The position numbers were made by a program, and so were the translations under genes. Below the pieces are notes generated by a model. That model saw nothing but the letters and a program-made list of their open reading frames with translations. It searched no databases and had not been told where the DNA came from. This document shows, piece after piece, positions 24,452 to 33,274 of a stretch of 64,000 bases of DNA. Location of the stretch: NCBI GenBank assembly GCA_023382975.1, contig JAHDXO010000024.1:1-64000 (forward strand). The letters are read 5' to 3'. This DNA comes from Pirellulaceae bacterium (GTDB lineage Bacteria > Planctomycetota > Planctomycetia > Pirellulales > Pirellulaceae). How positions within the stretch are numbered: the stretch's first letter is position 1; every line of letters starts with the position of its first letter.

Positions 24452-26941
24452 TCACGGCAGGTTCTTCCGGACGGTCTCCAAGTCTTGAGCGCCGCGGCTG
24501 GTCACGCGGCTTCCGAAGATCTGGAGACCCAGAATCTCGCCGCGGAACTGGCGGTCCAGACCGTGGCCCTGCATCGTGCGATTGAAGTTCCCGATCGCCA
24601 GGCCTTCCACCTCGGCTCCCAGCGGGCCGTTGCGATAAGCGGTCTTGCGGTCCAGGGTAATCTCCACCTTGCCGGGCGTCTCTTGAGGCGCGCTAAAATA
24701 CCAGGCGACGTTTTCCCCCGCCGCCTCGGCGTCATAGGTGACCGCGAAGTAAGTCCACTTGCCCACCACCAACTTGTCCGGCGAGCTGTCATTGCGCACG
24801 TTGTCCGGCCATTGGTTGACCGCCAGCCGCAACCGGCCGTCGGCCAAGCAGACCAAGTCGATGCCGTCAGTATCCGCTTTCAGGCAGTGAACAATCCGGT
24901 TGCCACCGGAGCCGACAGTCAGACTGCCCGGCCGCAGCCATCCGCTGACAGTGAACGAGCGCAGACCTCGCAACTCTTCCAACGGCTTGTCGCCGGCCTG
25001 CACCCAGCCCCACGGCGCGGCGTTGGGTAATATCAACGCGCCGTTGGCACCGCGTTTGGCCGAGCCGTGCAATTGCAGCGCCGGCGTTTCGCCGGACGCG
25101 AAACCGATCCGCACGATCGGCTCGTCCGAGACCCGGTCGGCCACCGCCCGCGCGTATGCCACCGCCGCGACCTTGCCGGCCTCGTCAGTCAGAGTTGCTT
25201 TGACCAGGTACACCCCCGGCGTTTGGTACGTGTGGCGCGCGTCGGCTCCGGTGGCTTTCGTGCCGTCACCCAGGTCCCATTCCACTCGTCCCGTGCCCCC
25301 CGTCGTTTGAAAGGCAGCCGTCAGCGGCACCAGGCCTTCCACGCTGGCCGGCTCGATGCGCAGCTCCGGGCGCAGGGCTTCGCCTGGCGCGTAGGGTGTC
25401 AAGCGAAAGGCGATGTCCGATGCCGGCGGCATCAGCGTATAGGCCCCCGGCCGCGCTGTGCCGGTGGGCGTGATCGTCATGTTCCAAGGGTCAACCAGGT
25501 CCACCTTGTAAGGGCGCGTGCCGGTCAGTTCGATCGTCTCCGGTTTGCGTTGTACACAGTAGACAAGGTAATACTCGCCGGGTTTGGCCAGTAGGAAACG
25601 GCCCCGGTCGTCGCCCAGCGGCTGGAGTTCATGAAACGCCGGGGCCTGAGACATGAAGTCTTTCAGCCACTGGATGCGCTGCGGGCTCTGGCCGTGCAAG
25701 ACGCCGCCCTTGGCCCACCAGAGGATGTCTTGCGGATGCTTGTAGGTTTCGCCGTGTCCCACGTAGCAGCCGCCGAGCGTGCCGAGCCAGAACCGCTGCA
25801 CCATCTCGCGAGCAGTGAGGTTGCCCCAGCCCTGCGGGATGTTCCCCTCGTACTTGCATTCGTCGTAAACGACCGGCTTGCGATACTCGTTGCGGAAGCG
25901 CACCCCGCCGTTCATGTCCGAGGTCTGGAGGCTGGCGTGCGTGACCCAAGCTTTGGTGTGGTCATACCACTTGCTGCCGTTGTGGATGCCGCGCAGCCGT
26001 TGGTGCGGATCCTCCTGCTGAAGGATCTCGAAGAACCGGTCCCAGTCCTCCCACTGCTTGTTGCCTCGATGACCGGCCGGCCGGTTGGTCATGAAGTCGT
26101 ACTCGTTGGCCAGCGACCACCAGACGTTGCGGAAGGCCGAGAGCCGGGCGATGCAGTAGCGCAGATAGCGGTCGTCCTCGGCGTCGGTCATGTCGGCAAA
26201 TCCCCAGCGGTCGTAGGGGTGCCAAAGGATCAGGTCCGCTTCGATGCCCAACTTCTGCAGATCCAGAATTCGCTGTTCAAAATGTCTCCAGAACGCCGGG
26301 TCCGGCTGGCTGAAATCGAATTTTCCGTCGGCCCGTTTGACGAACGCAAACCGCTCCGGCTCGTTCTGATTGTAGGCGTAGCTCTTGGGAAACACGCAGA
26401 AACGGATCTTGTTGAACGGCGAGGCGGCGAGCGTCCGAAGCGTCTGCTGCTGCAGTTCCTCGGTCTGATGCACCCAGGCGTAGCAGGTGGTGCCGAACTG
26501 GTGATAAGGCGTGCCGTCGGCGTAACGCAAGTAGTACGTCTGGAAAGCCTGCACCGGTCCGTGGTTGCCCGGCTTGGGGTCCATGCACAGAAACGTCCCG
26601 CCGCGGCCGTCCAGTTCCTTGCGGTTGCTGTGCGTGGCATAGCTCCATGGACCCGGCGTATCGGGCGAGAATCGGACACGGTACGTGCCCTCGCCGTCGT
26701 AAAAGCCCTTCACCTCGACCGCGCGGTCGCCCTGCCGGAAGCGGGCCGCAAGGGTCACGTCCTGGAAAGGGTTCCCGTCGGCCGGCCCGTTGAGGCCCAG
26801 TTCAAAGATCCCCCAACGCTCGACGGATTGCGGAGCAGCTTCGGTCTGCCCCGCAGCATCTGCGCTGGCGACGGCCCACGCGAGCGGATTGAGCATGGCA
26901 AACGCGAAAGGAAGGGCCAAGAGGACGGTTGGATTCTTCAA
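24452..26941 (-). CDS. DUF5060 / GH140-like hydrolase with PKD and LamG-like domains
   Basis: 829 aa starting at TTG 26941, chosen because GAGGAG lies seven bases upstream and a signal peptide (TVLLALPFAFAMLNPLAWA) follows. DUF5060 (WGIFELGLNGPADGNPFQDV) is followed by a GH140-like barrel (FNKIRFCVFPKSYAYN, WWSLANEYDFMTN, VVYDECKYEGNIPQGWG), a PKD-type Ig domain (WDLGDGTKATGADARHTYQT) and a LamG-type domain (SFTVSGWLRPGSLTVGSGGN). NEYDF and DECKYEG give the putative catalytic acids. It is transcribed divergently from the AraC regulator at 27118. Confidence 0.84.
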   Translation of the reverse strand: MKNPTVLLALPFAFAMLNPLAWAVASADAAGQTEAAPQSVERWGIFELGLNGPADGNPFQDVTLAARFRQGDRAVEVKGFYDGEGTYRVRFSPDTPGPWSYATHSNRKELDGRGGTFLCMDPKPGNHGPVQAFQTYYLRYADGTPYHQFGTTCYAWVHQTEELQQQTLRTLAASPFNKIRFCVFPKSYAYNQNEPERFAFVKRADGKFDFSQPDPAFWRHFEQRILDLQKLGIEADLILWHPYDRWGFADMTDAEDDRYLRYCIARLSAFRNVWWSLANEYDFMTNRPAGHRGNKQWEDWDRFFEILQQEDPHQRLRGIHNGSKWYDHTKAWVTHASLQTSDMNGGVRFRNEYRKPVVYDECKYEGNIPQGWGNLTAREMVQRFWLGTLGGCYVGHGETYKHPQDILWWAKGGVLHGQSPQRIQWLKDFMSQAPAFHELQPLGDDRGRFLLAKPGEYYLVYCVQRKPETIELTGTRPYKVDLVDPWNMTITPTGTARPGAYTLMPPASDIAFRLTPYAPGEALRPELRIEPASVEGLVPLTAAFQTTGGTGRVEWDLGDGTKATGADARHTYQTPGVYLVKATLTDEAGKVAAVAYARAVADRVSDEPIVRIGFASGETPALQLHGSAKRGANGALILPNAAPWGWVQAGDKPLEELRGLRSFTVSGWLRPGSLTVGSGGNRIVHCLKADTDGIDLVCLADGRLRLAVNQWPDNVRNDSSPDKLVVGKWTYFAVTYDAEAAGENVAWYFSAPQETPGKVEITLDRKTAYRNGPLGAEVEGLAIGNFNRTMQGHGLDRQFRGEILGLQIFGSRVTSRGAQDLETVRKNLP

Positions 26942-27117
26942 GGTGGTTCTCCTCTGTTGGTTGGATACTGCGCGGCGCAAGGCAACCGGCGTCCGTTGTG
27001 CTTCTTCGAGAACTTGGGCCAGGTGAGTATGGTGACCGCCGACTGTGCCCCATTCTCCCACAACGATCACCGGTTTACTCCCTTGAAACAGGAATTTTCT
27101 TGCGGGATACTAAGGGC

Positions 27118-27975
27118 ATGGTTCGTTTCGATCCCACCCGCCCCGATTTTTCCCCGTACGGGTTCAGTTGCGTGCGCTGGACGCCGACGACGATGACCCG
27201 TTGCGACCGTCACAATGAAATCGAACTGAATCTCTTGGAGAACGGGATGTTGGCCTATCTGATGGGCGGGAGGAGGGAGGTCGTCCCTGCCGGACGGCTG
27301 ACCGTCTTCTGGGCAGGCATCCCGCATCAGATCATCGATTTCGAGGGCTTGACGGAGTATTTCGTGCTGACGATTCCCTTGGTGTGGTTCCTTCAGTGGC
27401 GTCTGCCGGACCACTTCACGCAATCGATTTTGCACGGACGGACGATGATCGAACCGGACGAGGACCTGTTGACGCCGGACAGGGAGCGGTTCGCACTATG
27501 GGCCGAAGACGTGCGGAGTCGTTCGGAGGAACGCCGCCACGCCAGCCTGCTGGAGATCGAAGCCCGCTTGCGGCGTCTCGCGCTCCGCGTCGTAGCGGAC
27601 TTGCCGCGTCGCCCGCGACGCAAATCGCCCGCGCTCTTGGACCAGCGGCAGTTGAGCCGGGCGGAACAGATGGCCTGTTTCATCGCGCAGCATTACACGC
27701 AGGACTTGACTGCCGAGACGATCAGCCACCATGTGGGACTGCACCCCAACTATGCGATGGCTTTGTTTCAGCAAACGTTTGGCACCACGCTGATCAAGTA
27801 CGTTACGGAGCATCGCTTGTCCCATGCGCAACGTCTGCTCGTGACCACCAAGGACGCGATCGTGAACATTGCGTTCAGTTCGGGCTTCGGCTCGCTCAGC
27901 CGTTTCAATGAGGCCTTCCGGCAGGCCTCCGGCTGCACGCCGCGGGAATACCGCAGATTGCACAAGTTGATGTAA
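27118..27975 (+). CDS. AraC-family transcriptional regulator
   Basis: 285 aa. The N-terminal half is a cupin sensor (DRHNEIELNLLENGMLAYLM, RLTVFWAGIPHQII) of the MelR/AraC sugar-binding type. The C-terminal half has two helix-turn-helix motifs: DLTAETISHHVGLHPNYAMA and DAIVNIAFSSGFGSLSRFNE, ending in the CTPREYRR signature. It is divergent from the large GH140-like gene across about 180 bp and is the most obvious candidate activator of the minus-strand carbohydrate cluster. The ligand, probably a pectin-derived sugar, is inferred only. Confidence 0.9.
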   Translation: MVRFDPTRPDFSPYGFSCVRWTPTTMTRCDRHNEIELNLLENGMLAYLMGGRREVVPAGRLTVFWAGIPHQIIDFEGLTEYFVLTIPLVWFLQWRLPDHFTQSILHGRTMIEPDEDLLTPDRERFALWAEDVRSRSEERRHASLLEIEARLRRLALRVVADLPRRPRRKSPALLDQRQLSRAEQMACFIAQHYTQDLTAETISHHVGLHPNYAMALFQQTFGTTLIKYVTEHRLSHAQRLLVTTKDAIVNIAFSSGFGSLSRFNEAFRQASGCTPREYRRLHKLM

Positions 27976-28045
27976 TTCGCGACAAGTCGGCGCTGGTCAA
28001 GGTCCGCTCGGCAAATGGCTCCCGCACTTTCGTCTCGAGCAGTCC

Positions 28046-28981
28046 TTAGTAGATGGGCGGCAGACTGCGCGGCTGCGAGTTGGTGGCGACTCGCAACTGG
28101 TCGTTGACTTGGGCCAACATTGCCTGCGACGAGGGAAATTTGGGATCGAGTTGGATGGAGTGAGCCAGGTGGCGGGCGGCTTCGTCCATCTTCCGGTGTC
28201 GAACCAGCAAGCAGCCCACGTTGTAGTGAGCGATCGCGGGCGGATGAATCTGGCTGAGGGTCTCGACGGCCGCGGGGGCTTGGCCGGAAGCGACCAGGAC
28301 GTTGGCCAGATTATTGCGATAGCGGGGGTTTTCCGGCTGCACTTCGACAGCTTGGCGGAGCGGTATCAACGCCTCCTGAAAGCGACCGTGCCTCGCATGG
28401 CACAAGCCCAGATCGTTCAAGGCCACGACGTTGCGCGGCTCGATCGACAACGCGCGCTGGATCAGGGCCACCGCTTCGTCCCCGCGGTCTTGCCGGTCCA
28501 GGAACCGCGCGTAGTGGATCATCGTGGTCACATTCCGGGGCGACATTTCCATCGCTTTTTCGTACTGCTGCCGGGCGTTTTCCGGATGGCCGTTGCGTTC
28601 GGACCAGAGGGCCGATTGGATGTAGATCGCGGGACTCAGATCCTTGGGCATGTGGGCCAGGCTGGCCGGATCGTCGGCCGGGATCACCTTGGGTTCGATC
28701 TCCAAGGCGCTGGAGATCTTGTGACCGACCGTTTGGACCGTCTGAGTGACCGAGCTGCCGATGGACTTGGCCATCTGCGCAGGCGTACTGGGCGGCGCGG
28801 TGGCGACCGCCGAATTCCCGGCCGGGCCGGACATGAGCGTGCTGCCGTCGGCGCTGTACCGCACCGGCGGTTGGGCTTGGCTGGCGCCGTGGTCCGTGAA
28901 CGGCACGTTGCCGGCGCAGCCAGGAAACAGTCCCAGGACGCAGCCCCAGACGGCGTAAGCGAGTGGTTTTCGACGAGCCAT
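28046..28981 (-). CDS. tadD: TadD-like TPR lipoprotein of the Tad pilus locus
   Basis: 311 aa from ATG 28981 behind GGAGG. A basic N-terminus and hydrophobic stretch end in FPGCAGN, a lipobox placing Cys22 as the lipidated residue. From about residue 110 there are four to five TPR repeats (PENARQQYEKAMEMSPRNVT, GDEAVALIQRALSIEPRNVV, FQEALIPLRQAVEVQPENPR). TadD proteins are TPR lipoproteins that help assemble or localise the Tad secretin. It is the last gene of the operon. Confidence 0.85.
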   Translation of the reverse strand: MARRKPLAYAVWGCVLGLFPGCAGNVPFTDHGASQAQPPVRYSADGSTLMSGPAGNSAVATAPPSTPAQMAKSIGSSVTQTVQTVGHKISSALEIEPKVIPADDPASLAHMPKDLSPAIYIQSALWSERNGHPENARQQYEKAMEMSPRNVTTMIHYARFLDRQDRGDEAVALIQRALSIEPRNVVALNDLGLCHARHGRFQEALIPLRQAVEVQPENPRYRNNLANVLVASGQAPAAVETLSQIHPPAIAHYNVGCLLVRHRKMDEAARHLAHSIQLDPKFPSSQAMLAQVNDQLRVATNSQPRSLPPIY

Positions 28982-29021
28982 CAAGTACCTCCATGAACTT
29001 GCCGGCGTGACGGGGGGACGC

Positions 29022-29660
29022 TCAGCGGGTCGCTGCCCCCCCGGCGAAGATCGACGGGTAGGTCGGGACCGGCAGACGCGGTTCGGGCAGCGACGAATCG
29101 TACGAACGGTTCACTCCGTTCTGATACCCCCCTTCCCCGTAGCGAGGCTGCAATCGCGTGAGGAAGACGGGAACCGTTTGATCCGGCGACAACTCGGCAA
29201 TCTGTTGGTGAACGGATGCGACCCGGGCCGCCGTCTGCTCGACGCGCCGGGCCTCGACCACGAAGATCTGCCGCCGGTGCGGCGGCAACTGGGTCAGAAT
29301 CGATCTCAGCTTCTCGCGTCCGGCAAGATTCAACTCGCCTTGCTCGTCGGCAAACAGGAAATCGCCGAACGTATTCTGCTCGCGCCAACCGTTGTCCGCC
29401 ATCGTGCGGAACGGCGAGCGCACCAACTCGCGGTCGGGCAACTGAAACGGCTCGGGCCAAGCGTTGGAACGGGCGCAGTTCAGTTGAAAGTCGGCCGAAA
29501 ATTCGTGCCAGCGCTGGCTCCAGGTCTTCGCCGCACTCTCGGGGGCGACGGCCACCGGTTCGGAGGCCTGGACGGGACCGTGATCGTCCTGGGCCCAGGC
29601 CACAAGATTCCCTGCCAGCACGATGGCCGGAGCAACGATGGCGAAACGAATATGGCGCAC
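29022..29660 (-). CDS. secreted protein of unknown function in the Tad operon
   Basis: 212 aa from GTG 29660, chosen because AAGGAA lies upstream and a signal peptide (FAIVAPAIVLAGNLVAWA) follows. The middle carries FRTMADNGWREQNTFGDFLF and LREKLRSILTQLPP-like helical sequence with periodic basic residues, then a short proline-rich C-terminus. I do not recognise a family. The segment about residues 120-170 reads like the peptidoglycan-facing OmpA-type region of envelope proteins, but key motifs are missing. Its position between tadC and tadD implies a periplasmic role in pilus assembly. Confidence 0.7.
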   Translation of the reverse strand: MRHIRFAIVAPAIVLAGNLVAWAQDDHGPVQASEPVAVAPESAAKTWSQRWHEFSADFQLNCARSNAWPEPFQLPDRELVRSPFRTMADNGWREQNTFGDFLFADEQGELNLAGREKLRSILTQLPPHRRQIFVVEARRVEQTAARVASVHQQIAELSPDQTVPVFLTRLQPRYGEGGYQNGVNRSYDSSLPEPRLPVPTYPSIFAGGAATR

Positions 29661-29831
29661 AGCTCGGTTCCTTCTTTCAGGGCGCAGCACTTCTCCCGTG
29701 TTGTTCCATCGGCAACGCCTCGCCACGCGCTCGCCTGCGATTGGGGAAATGCCTGATGTGCCTGTTCTGCGGATTGTCCGAGCCAGAATGCCCTCGCCGC
29801 ATCCCGCAACAAAGGGGGCAACGGTTCTTCG

Positions 29832-30815
29832 TTACTGGGCTACCGGCAGCAGGTGCCGAATGATCGAGATCGCGGCGGGACCAACCAGAACGACGAAAAT
29901 TCCCGGAAAGATGAACAGCACCAGCGGAAAGATCAGCTTGACGGCGCACTTGGCGGCCTTCTCTTCGGCGATCTGCCGGCGCCGCACACGCATCGCGTCG
30001 CTTTGGACCCGCAGCGCCTGGCCGACTCCGGACCCGAACCGGCTGGCTTGGATCAGCACCGAGGTCAGCGCCCGCAGGTCGTCTTCGCCGTTGCGTTCGG
30101 CCAAGTCTCGCAGCATCTGGATTCGCGAGATACCCATCTGCAACTGCAGATTGGCGATCTGGAACTCGTGGGCCAACACCGCATGCGACTTGCCCAGCTC
30201 GCCAGACACTTTCCGCATGGCGTGGTCGAGTCCCAGGCCGGCTTCGACGGCGATGACCATCAAGTCGATCGCGTCGGGCAAGCCCAGGAAGATCGCCTGC
30301 TTGCGTCGCGAGGACAGCATCCAGACGACCACGTCGGGCAGGAAAAAGGCGAACAGCGCAGCGGCCAAGGCCCGCAGCAGCGCACCGGGACTCGCCCCCA
30401 CCGTGAGGACGGCAATGCCTCCGGCCAAGGTCAGGCCCGACAGGAAGCAGAGCGCCTTGAGGCCCAGATAGACGGTGACCGCGTTCGGATTGCGGAATCC
30501 GGCGTGGGCCAGGCGTTGCTGGAGCATGCCGGCATCGGCTTGGGTTTTTGGCTGCAACGGCGAGGCAAGCTGAGGCGACGCTTTCTCGACCCATTCCGAC
30601 ATGGTCGCCGAGACTTTCGAGAACCCGCCGTCGGGATGGGGTTCCCCGGCGGTGCGCGGATCGAAATCGTCCAGACGCTGTTCCAGACGGCTCTTCTTCC
30701 CGACCCAGGCCTCGCCGAGAACCCAGACGATCACCGCAAAGAATCCGAAGGCGGCGAACGGCAGGAAACTGGCGAACGGCACAGCGCTGGCGAACATCGA
30801 CGATTGCGCGAACAT
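29832..30815 (-). CDS. tadC: TadC, Tad pilus inner-membrane platform protein
   Basis: 327 aa type II secretion F-domain protein. It has an N-terminal membrane segment (FLPFAAFGFFAVIVWVLG), two central ones (YLGLKALCFLSGLTLAGGIA and ALFAFFLPDVVVW) and a C-terminal one (LIFPLVLFIFPGIFVVLVGP). The cytoplasmic GspF-like helical domain contains LPDAIDLMVIAVEAGLGLDH and ALTSVLIQASRFGSGVGQAL. It works with TadB as the platform on which the ATPase TadA extrudes the Flp pilus. ATG follows AGAGGA. Only 12 bp separate it from tadB. Confidence 0.94.
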   Translation of the reverse strand: MFAQSSMFASAVPFASFLPFAAFGFFAVIVWVLGEAWVGKKSRLEQRLDDFDPRTAGEPHPDGGFSKVSATMSEWVEKASPQLASPLQPKTQADAGMLQQRLAHAGFRNPNAVTVYLGLKALCFLSGLTLAGGIAVLTVGASPGALLRALAAALFAFFLPDVVVWMLSSRRKQAIFLGLPDAIDLMVIAVEAGLGLDHAMRKVSGELGKSHAVLAHEFQIANLQLQMGISRIQMLRDLAERNGEDDLRALTSVLIQASRFGSGVGQALRVQSDAMRVRRRQIAEEKAAKCAVKLIFPLVLFIFPGIFVVLVGPAAISIIRHLLPVAQ

Positions 30816-30827
30816 GGCGTCCTCTTG

Positions 30828-31796
30828 CTAGACTCGAATATCGACGATCTTCTTGATCACGACGGCGCCCAGAACCTGGGCGATGACGGCACCGGCGACC
30901 ATTTGCCGGCCGAGGGAATCCTGAAACAGCAGCATCAGATAGTCCGGACTGCGGAAATACATGTAAATGGTCAGCAGCACGGGAAGCGCCAGCAGGACGA
31001 TCCCCGACAAGCGTCCTTCGCCCGTCAGCGCCTTGACCTGCCCGCGCAACTGGAACCGCTCGCGGATCAGCCGGGAGATCTTTTCCAGCAATTCGACCAG
31101 ATCGCCGCCCGTTTCGCGCTGCATGACCATCACGGTGACGAAGAACCGCAGATCGACGTTGGGAACCCGCTGGGCGACTTGCTCCATCGCCTCCTCCAGA
31201 GGAATCCCCAGGTTCTGTTGTTCGTAGCATTGCCGGAACTCGTCGCGGATCGGTGCGTTCAACTCCGTGCCGATCATCCCGATCCCGTCGGCCAGACTGT
31301 GCCCGGCGCGCAGCGATCGAGCCAGCAGGTCGACCGCCTCGGGAAACTGGGCTTCGAAGCGGCTCAACCGCTGACGTCGCTTGTAGTACAGCCAGGCCAG
31401 CGGCAGCGCACCGAGCAATGCCGCCGCCAGAGGCACGGTCAGCCAGCGAATCGGGCTCGACATGCCCAGCAACGCTCCCAGCAAGGCGAAACTTCCAATC
31501 ATCAGCAGCAGTCGCTGGGGCGAGATGGCTACCCCCGACTGGTCGATCCATCGGCGCAGATTGACAAGGCCGCCCAGATACCGTTCGAGAGTGTCCGAGG
31601 ATCCGCCCTCCACGGCCGAAGCGAGCAGATCGTAGCGCTCGTCGCCGGAGTGCAGCGCGGACGGCAGATCCGACCGAGCGAGCGCGCCGAGCCGATCTTC
31701 GGTTTCGCTGCCTCGCCACGAGCGCACGGCGAGCAGGATGCCTCCGCTGGCCGCGGCCATTCCGATAAACACGGCGATCAGAACAATCAGCAACAT
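30828..31796 (-). CDS. tadB: TadB, Tad pilus inner-membrane platform protein
   Basis: 322 aa with the same architecture as TadC: N-terminal membrane segment, paired central segments (LLLMIGSFALLGALLGM, TVPLAAALLGALPLAWLYY), GspF-type domain (FPEAVDLLARSLRAGHSLAD, VMVMQRETGGDLVELLEKIS) and C-terminal segments. The conserved RAGHSL motif is typical of TadB. Its stop is 12 bp before tadC and its start is 17 bp after the tadA stop, so the genes are co-transcribed. Confidence 0.95.
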   Translation of the reverse strand: MLLIVLIAVFIGMAAASGGILLAVRSWRGSETEDRLGALARSDLPSALHSGDERYDLLASAVEGGSSDTLERYLGGLVNLRRWIDQSGVAISPQRLLLMIGSFALLGALLGMSSPIRWLTVPLAAALLGALPLAWLYYKRRQRLSRFEAQFPEAVDLLARSLRAGHSLADGIGMIGTELNAPIRDEFRQCYEQQNLGIPLEEAMEQVAQRVPNVDLRFFVTVMVMQRETGGDLVELLEKISRLIRERFQLRGQVKALTGEGRLSGIVLLALPVLLTIYMYFRSPDYLMLLFQDSLGRQMVAGAVIAQVLGAVVIKKIVDIRV

Positions 31797-31813
31797 GACG
31801 GTCCCCGCTGTTT

Positions 31814-33157
31814 TTAGTCCCGCATCAAGACTCGCTGCCGGAACAGATTCGCCGGCAAACGCACTCCGGACGCTTCCAACCGTTCCACGAACCGCGGCCG
31901 GACGCCGGTGCTGACAAAGTGCCCGCGCGCGATCCCGTTTTCATCGATCCCGTCCTGGATGTACGTGAAGATGTCCTGCATCACCACGGTGTCCTGCTCC
32001 ATGCCGACCACTTCGGTCACGTGCGTGACGCGCCGCGGACCGCCCTGCAAGCGGCAGACTTGGATGATCAGGTTCAAGGCGTTGGCCGCCTGCTGCCGCA
32101 TGGCCTTCACGGGCAGTTCGAAGCCGTTCATCATGATCATGGTTTCCAGGCGGGAGACCGCGTCGCGCGGCGAGTTGGCGTGGATGGTCGTCAGCGATCC
32201 ATCGTGGCCCGTGTTCATGGCTTGCAGCATGTCCAGAGCCTCCGGCCCGCGGCATTCGCCGATGATGATCCGTTCGGGCCGCATTCGCAGCGCGTTGCGG
32301 ACCAGGTCCGTGGCCCGGATCTCGCCCTTGCCCTCGATGTTCGGTGGTCGGGTCTCCAGCCGCACAACGTGTTCCTGCTGCAACTGCAGTTCCGCCGCGT
32401 CCTCGATGGTGACGATGCGGTCCGAATTGGAGATGAAACTAGACAGCGTATTGAGCAGCGTCGTCTTGCCCGAACCGGTTCCGCCGGAAATCAGGATGTT
32501 CAAACGCGCCTTCATGGCGCCCTCCAGCACCATGACCATCTCCGGAGTGAACGCCTTGAGCGTCAGCAGATCGTCCAGCTTGAGCGGTTGCTTGCCGAAA
32601 CGCCGGATCGAGACAGCCGCCCCGTCCAGGGCCAACGGCGGGATGATGGCGTTCACGCGCGAGCCGTCCGGCAGCCGGGCGTCGACCATCGGGCAGGTCT
32701 CGTCGATCCGCCGCCCCACCTTGGAGACGATGCGATCGATGATCTGCAGCAATTGCGAGTTGTTGCGGAACTGGACGTCGGTGCGGACGATCCGGCCCTG
32801 CCGCTCGACGTAGACGTTCTTCGGGCCGTTGATCAGGATATCGCTGATCGTGTGGTCCTTGAGCAGCACTTCCAACGGCCCCAGTCCCAGCGCATGGTCC
32901 AGAACCTCTTCGACCAACCGGTCGCGCTCCTTGCGGTTCAGCAGCGTGTCCTCGGTGTCGATCAGGTGCTCGACCACCAGCCGGATTTCTCGCCGCAGGC
33001 GTTCTCCGTCGATGCCGGAGACGCGGCTGAGATCCAGCTTGTCGACCAGTTTGTTGTGGATGCGTTCCTTCAGGTTCTCGAATTCCTCCGACGACAGGAT
33101 GCTGGTCTTGCGCGGCGGAACGACGGCTTTCAGGCTGGGTGAAATGGTGGCTTCCAT
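31814..33157 (-). CDS. tadA: TadA/CpaF pilus-assembly ATPase
   Basis: 447 aa from ATG 33157. It is a type II/IV secretion hexameric ATPase of the CpaF branch. Walker A is GGTGSGKTTLLN near residue 223, the Asp box DRIVTIEDAAELQL follows, and Walker B is RMRPERIIIGECRG near 295. The His box is NTGHDGSLTTIHANSPRDAV. The N-terminal domain (LLKDHTISDILINGPKNVYV) is also typical. It powers Flp pilus extension and probably retraction in the cytoplasm at the TadBC platform. Confidence 0.97.
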   Translation of the reverse strand: MEATISPSLKAVVPPRKTSILSSEEFENLKERIHNKLVDKLDLSRVSGIDGERLRREIRLVVEHLIDTEDTLLNRKERDRLVEEVLDHALGLGPLEVLLKDHTISDILINGPKNVYVERQGRIVRTDVQFRNNSQLLQIIDRIVSKVGRRIDETCPMVDARLPDGSRVNAIIPPLALDGAAVSIRRFGKQPLKLDDLLTLKAFTPEMVMVLEGAMKARLNILISGGTGSGKTTLLNTLSSFISNSDRIVTIEDAAELQLQQEHVVRLETRPPNIEGKGEIRATDLVRNALRMRPERIIIGECRGPEALDMLQAMNTGHDGSLTTIHANSPRDAVSRLETMIMMNGFELPVKAMRQQAANALNLIIQVCRLQGGPRRVTHVTEVVGMEQDTVVMQDIFTYIQDGIDENGIARGHFVSTGVRPRFVERLEASGVRLPANLFRQRVLMRD

Positions 33158-33274
33158 AGTATGTTCGACAACTCCCAAAACGATGGTTTGGAGGGGGCGC
33201 AAAGCGAGCCCGCTATCCAAGCATAGCTTTCAAAACGGGCCGGAGCGGAGAAGAAAAGAAAAGCCGACGGAGGC

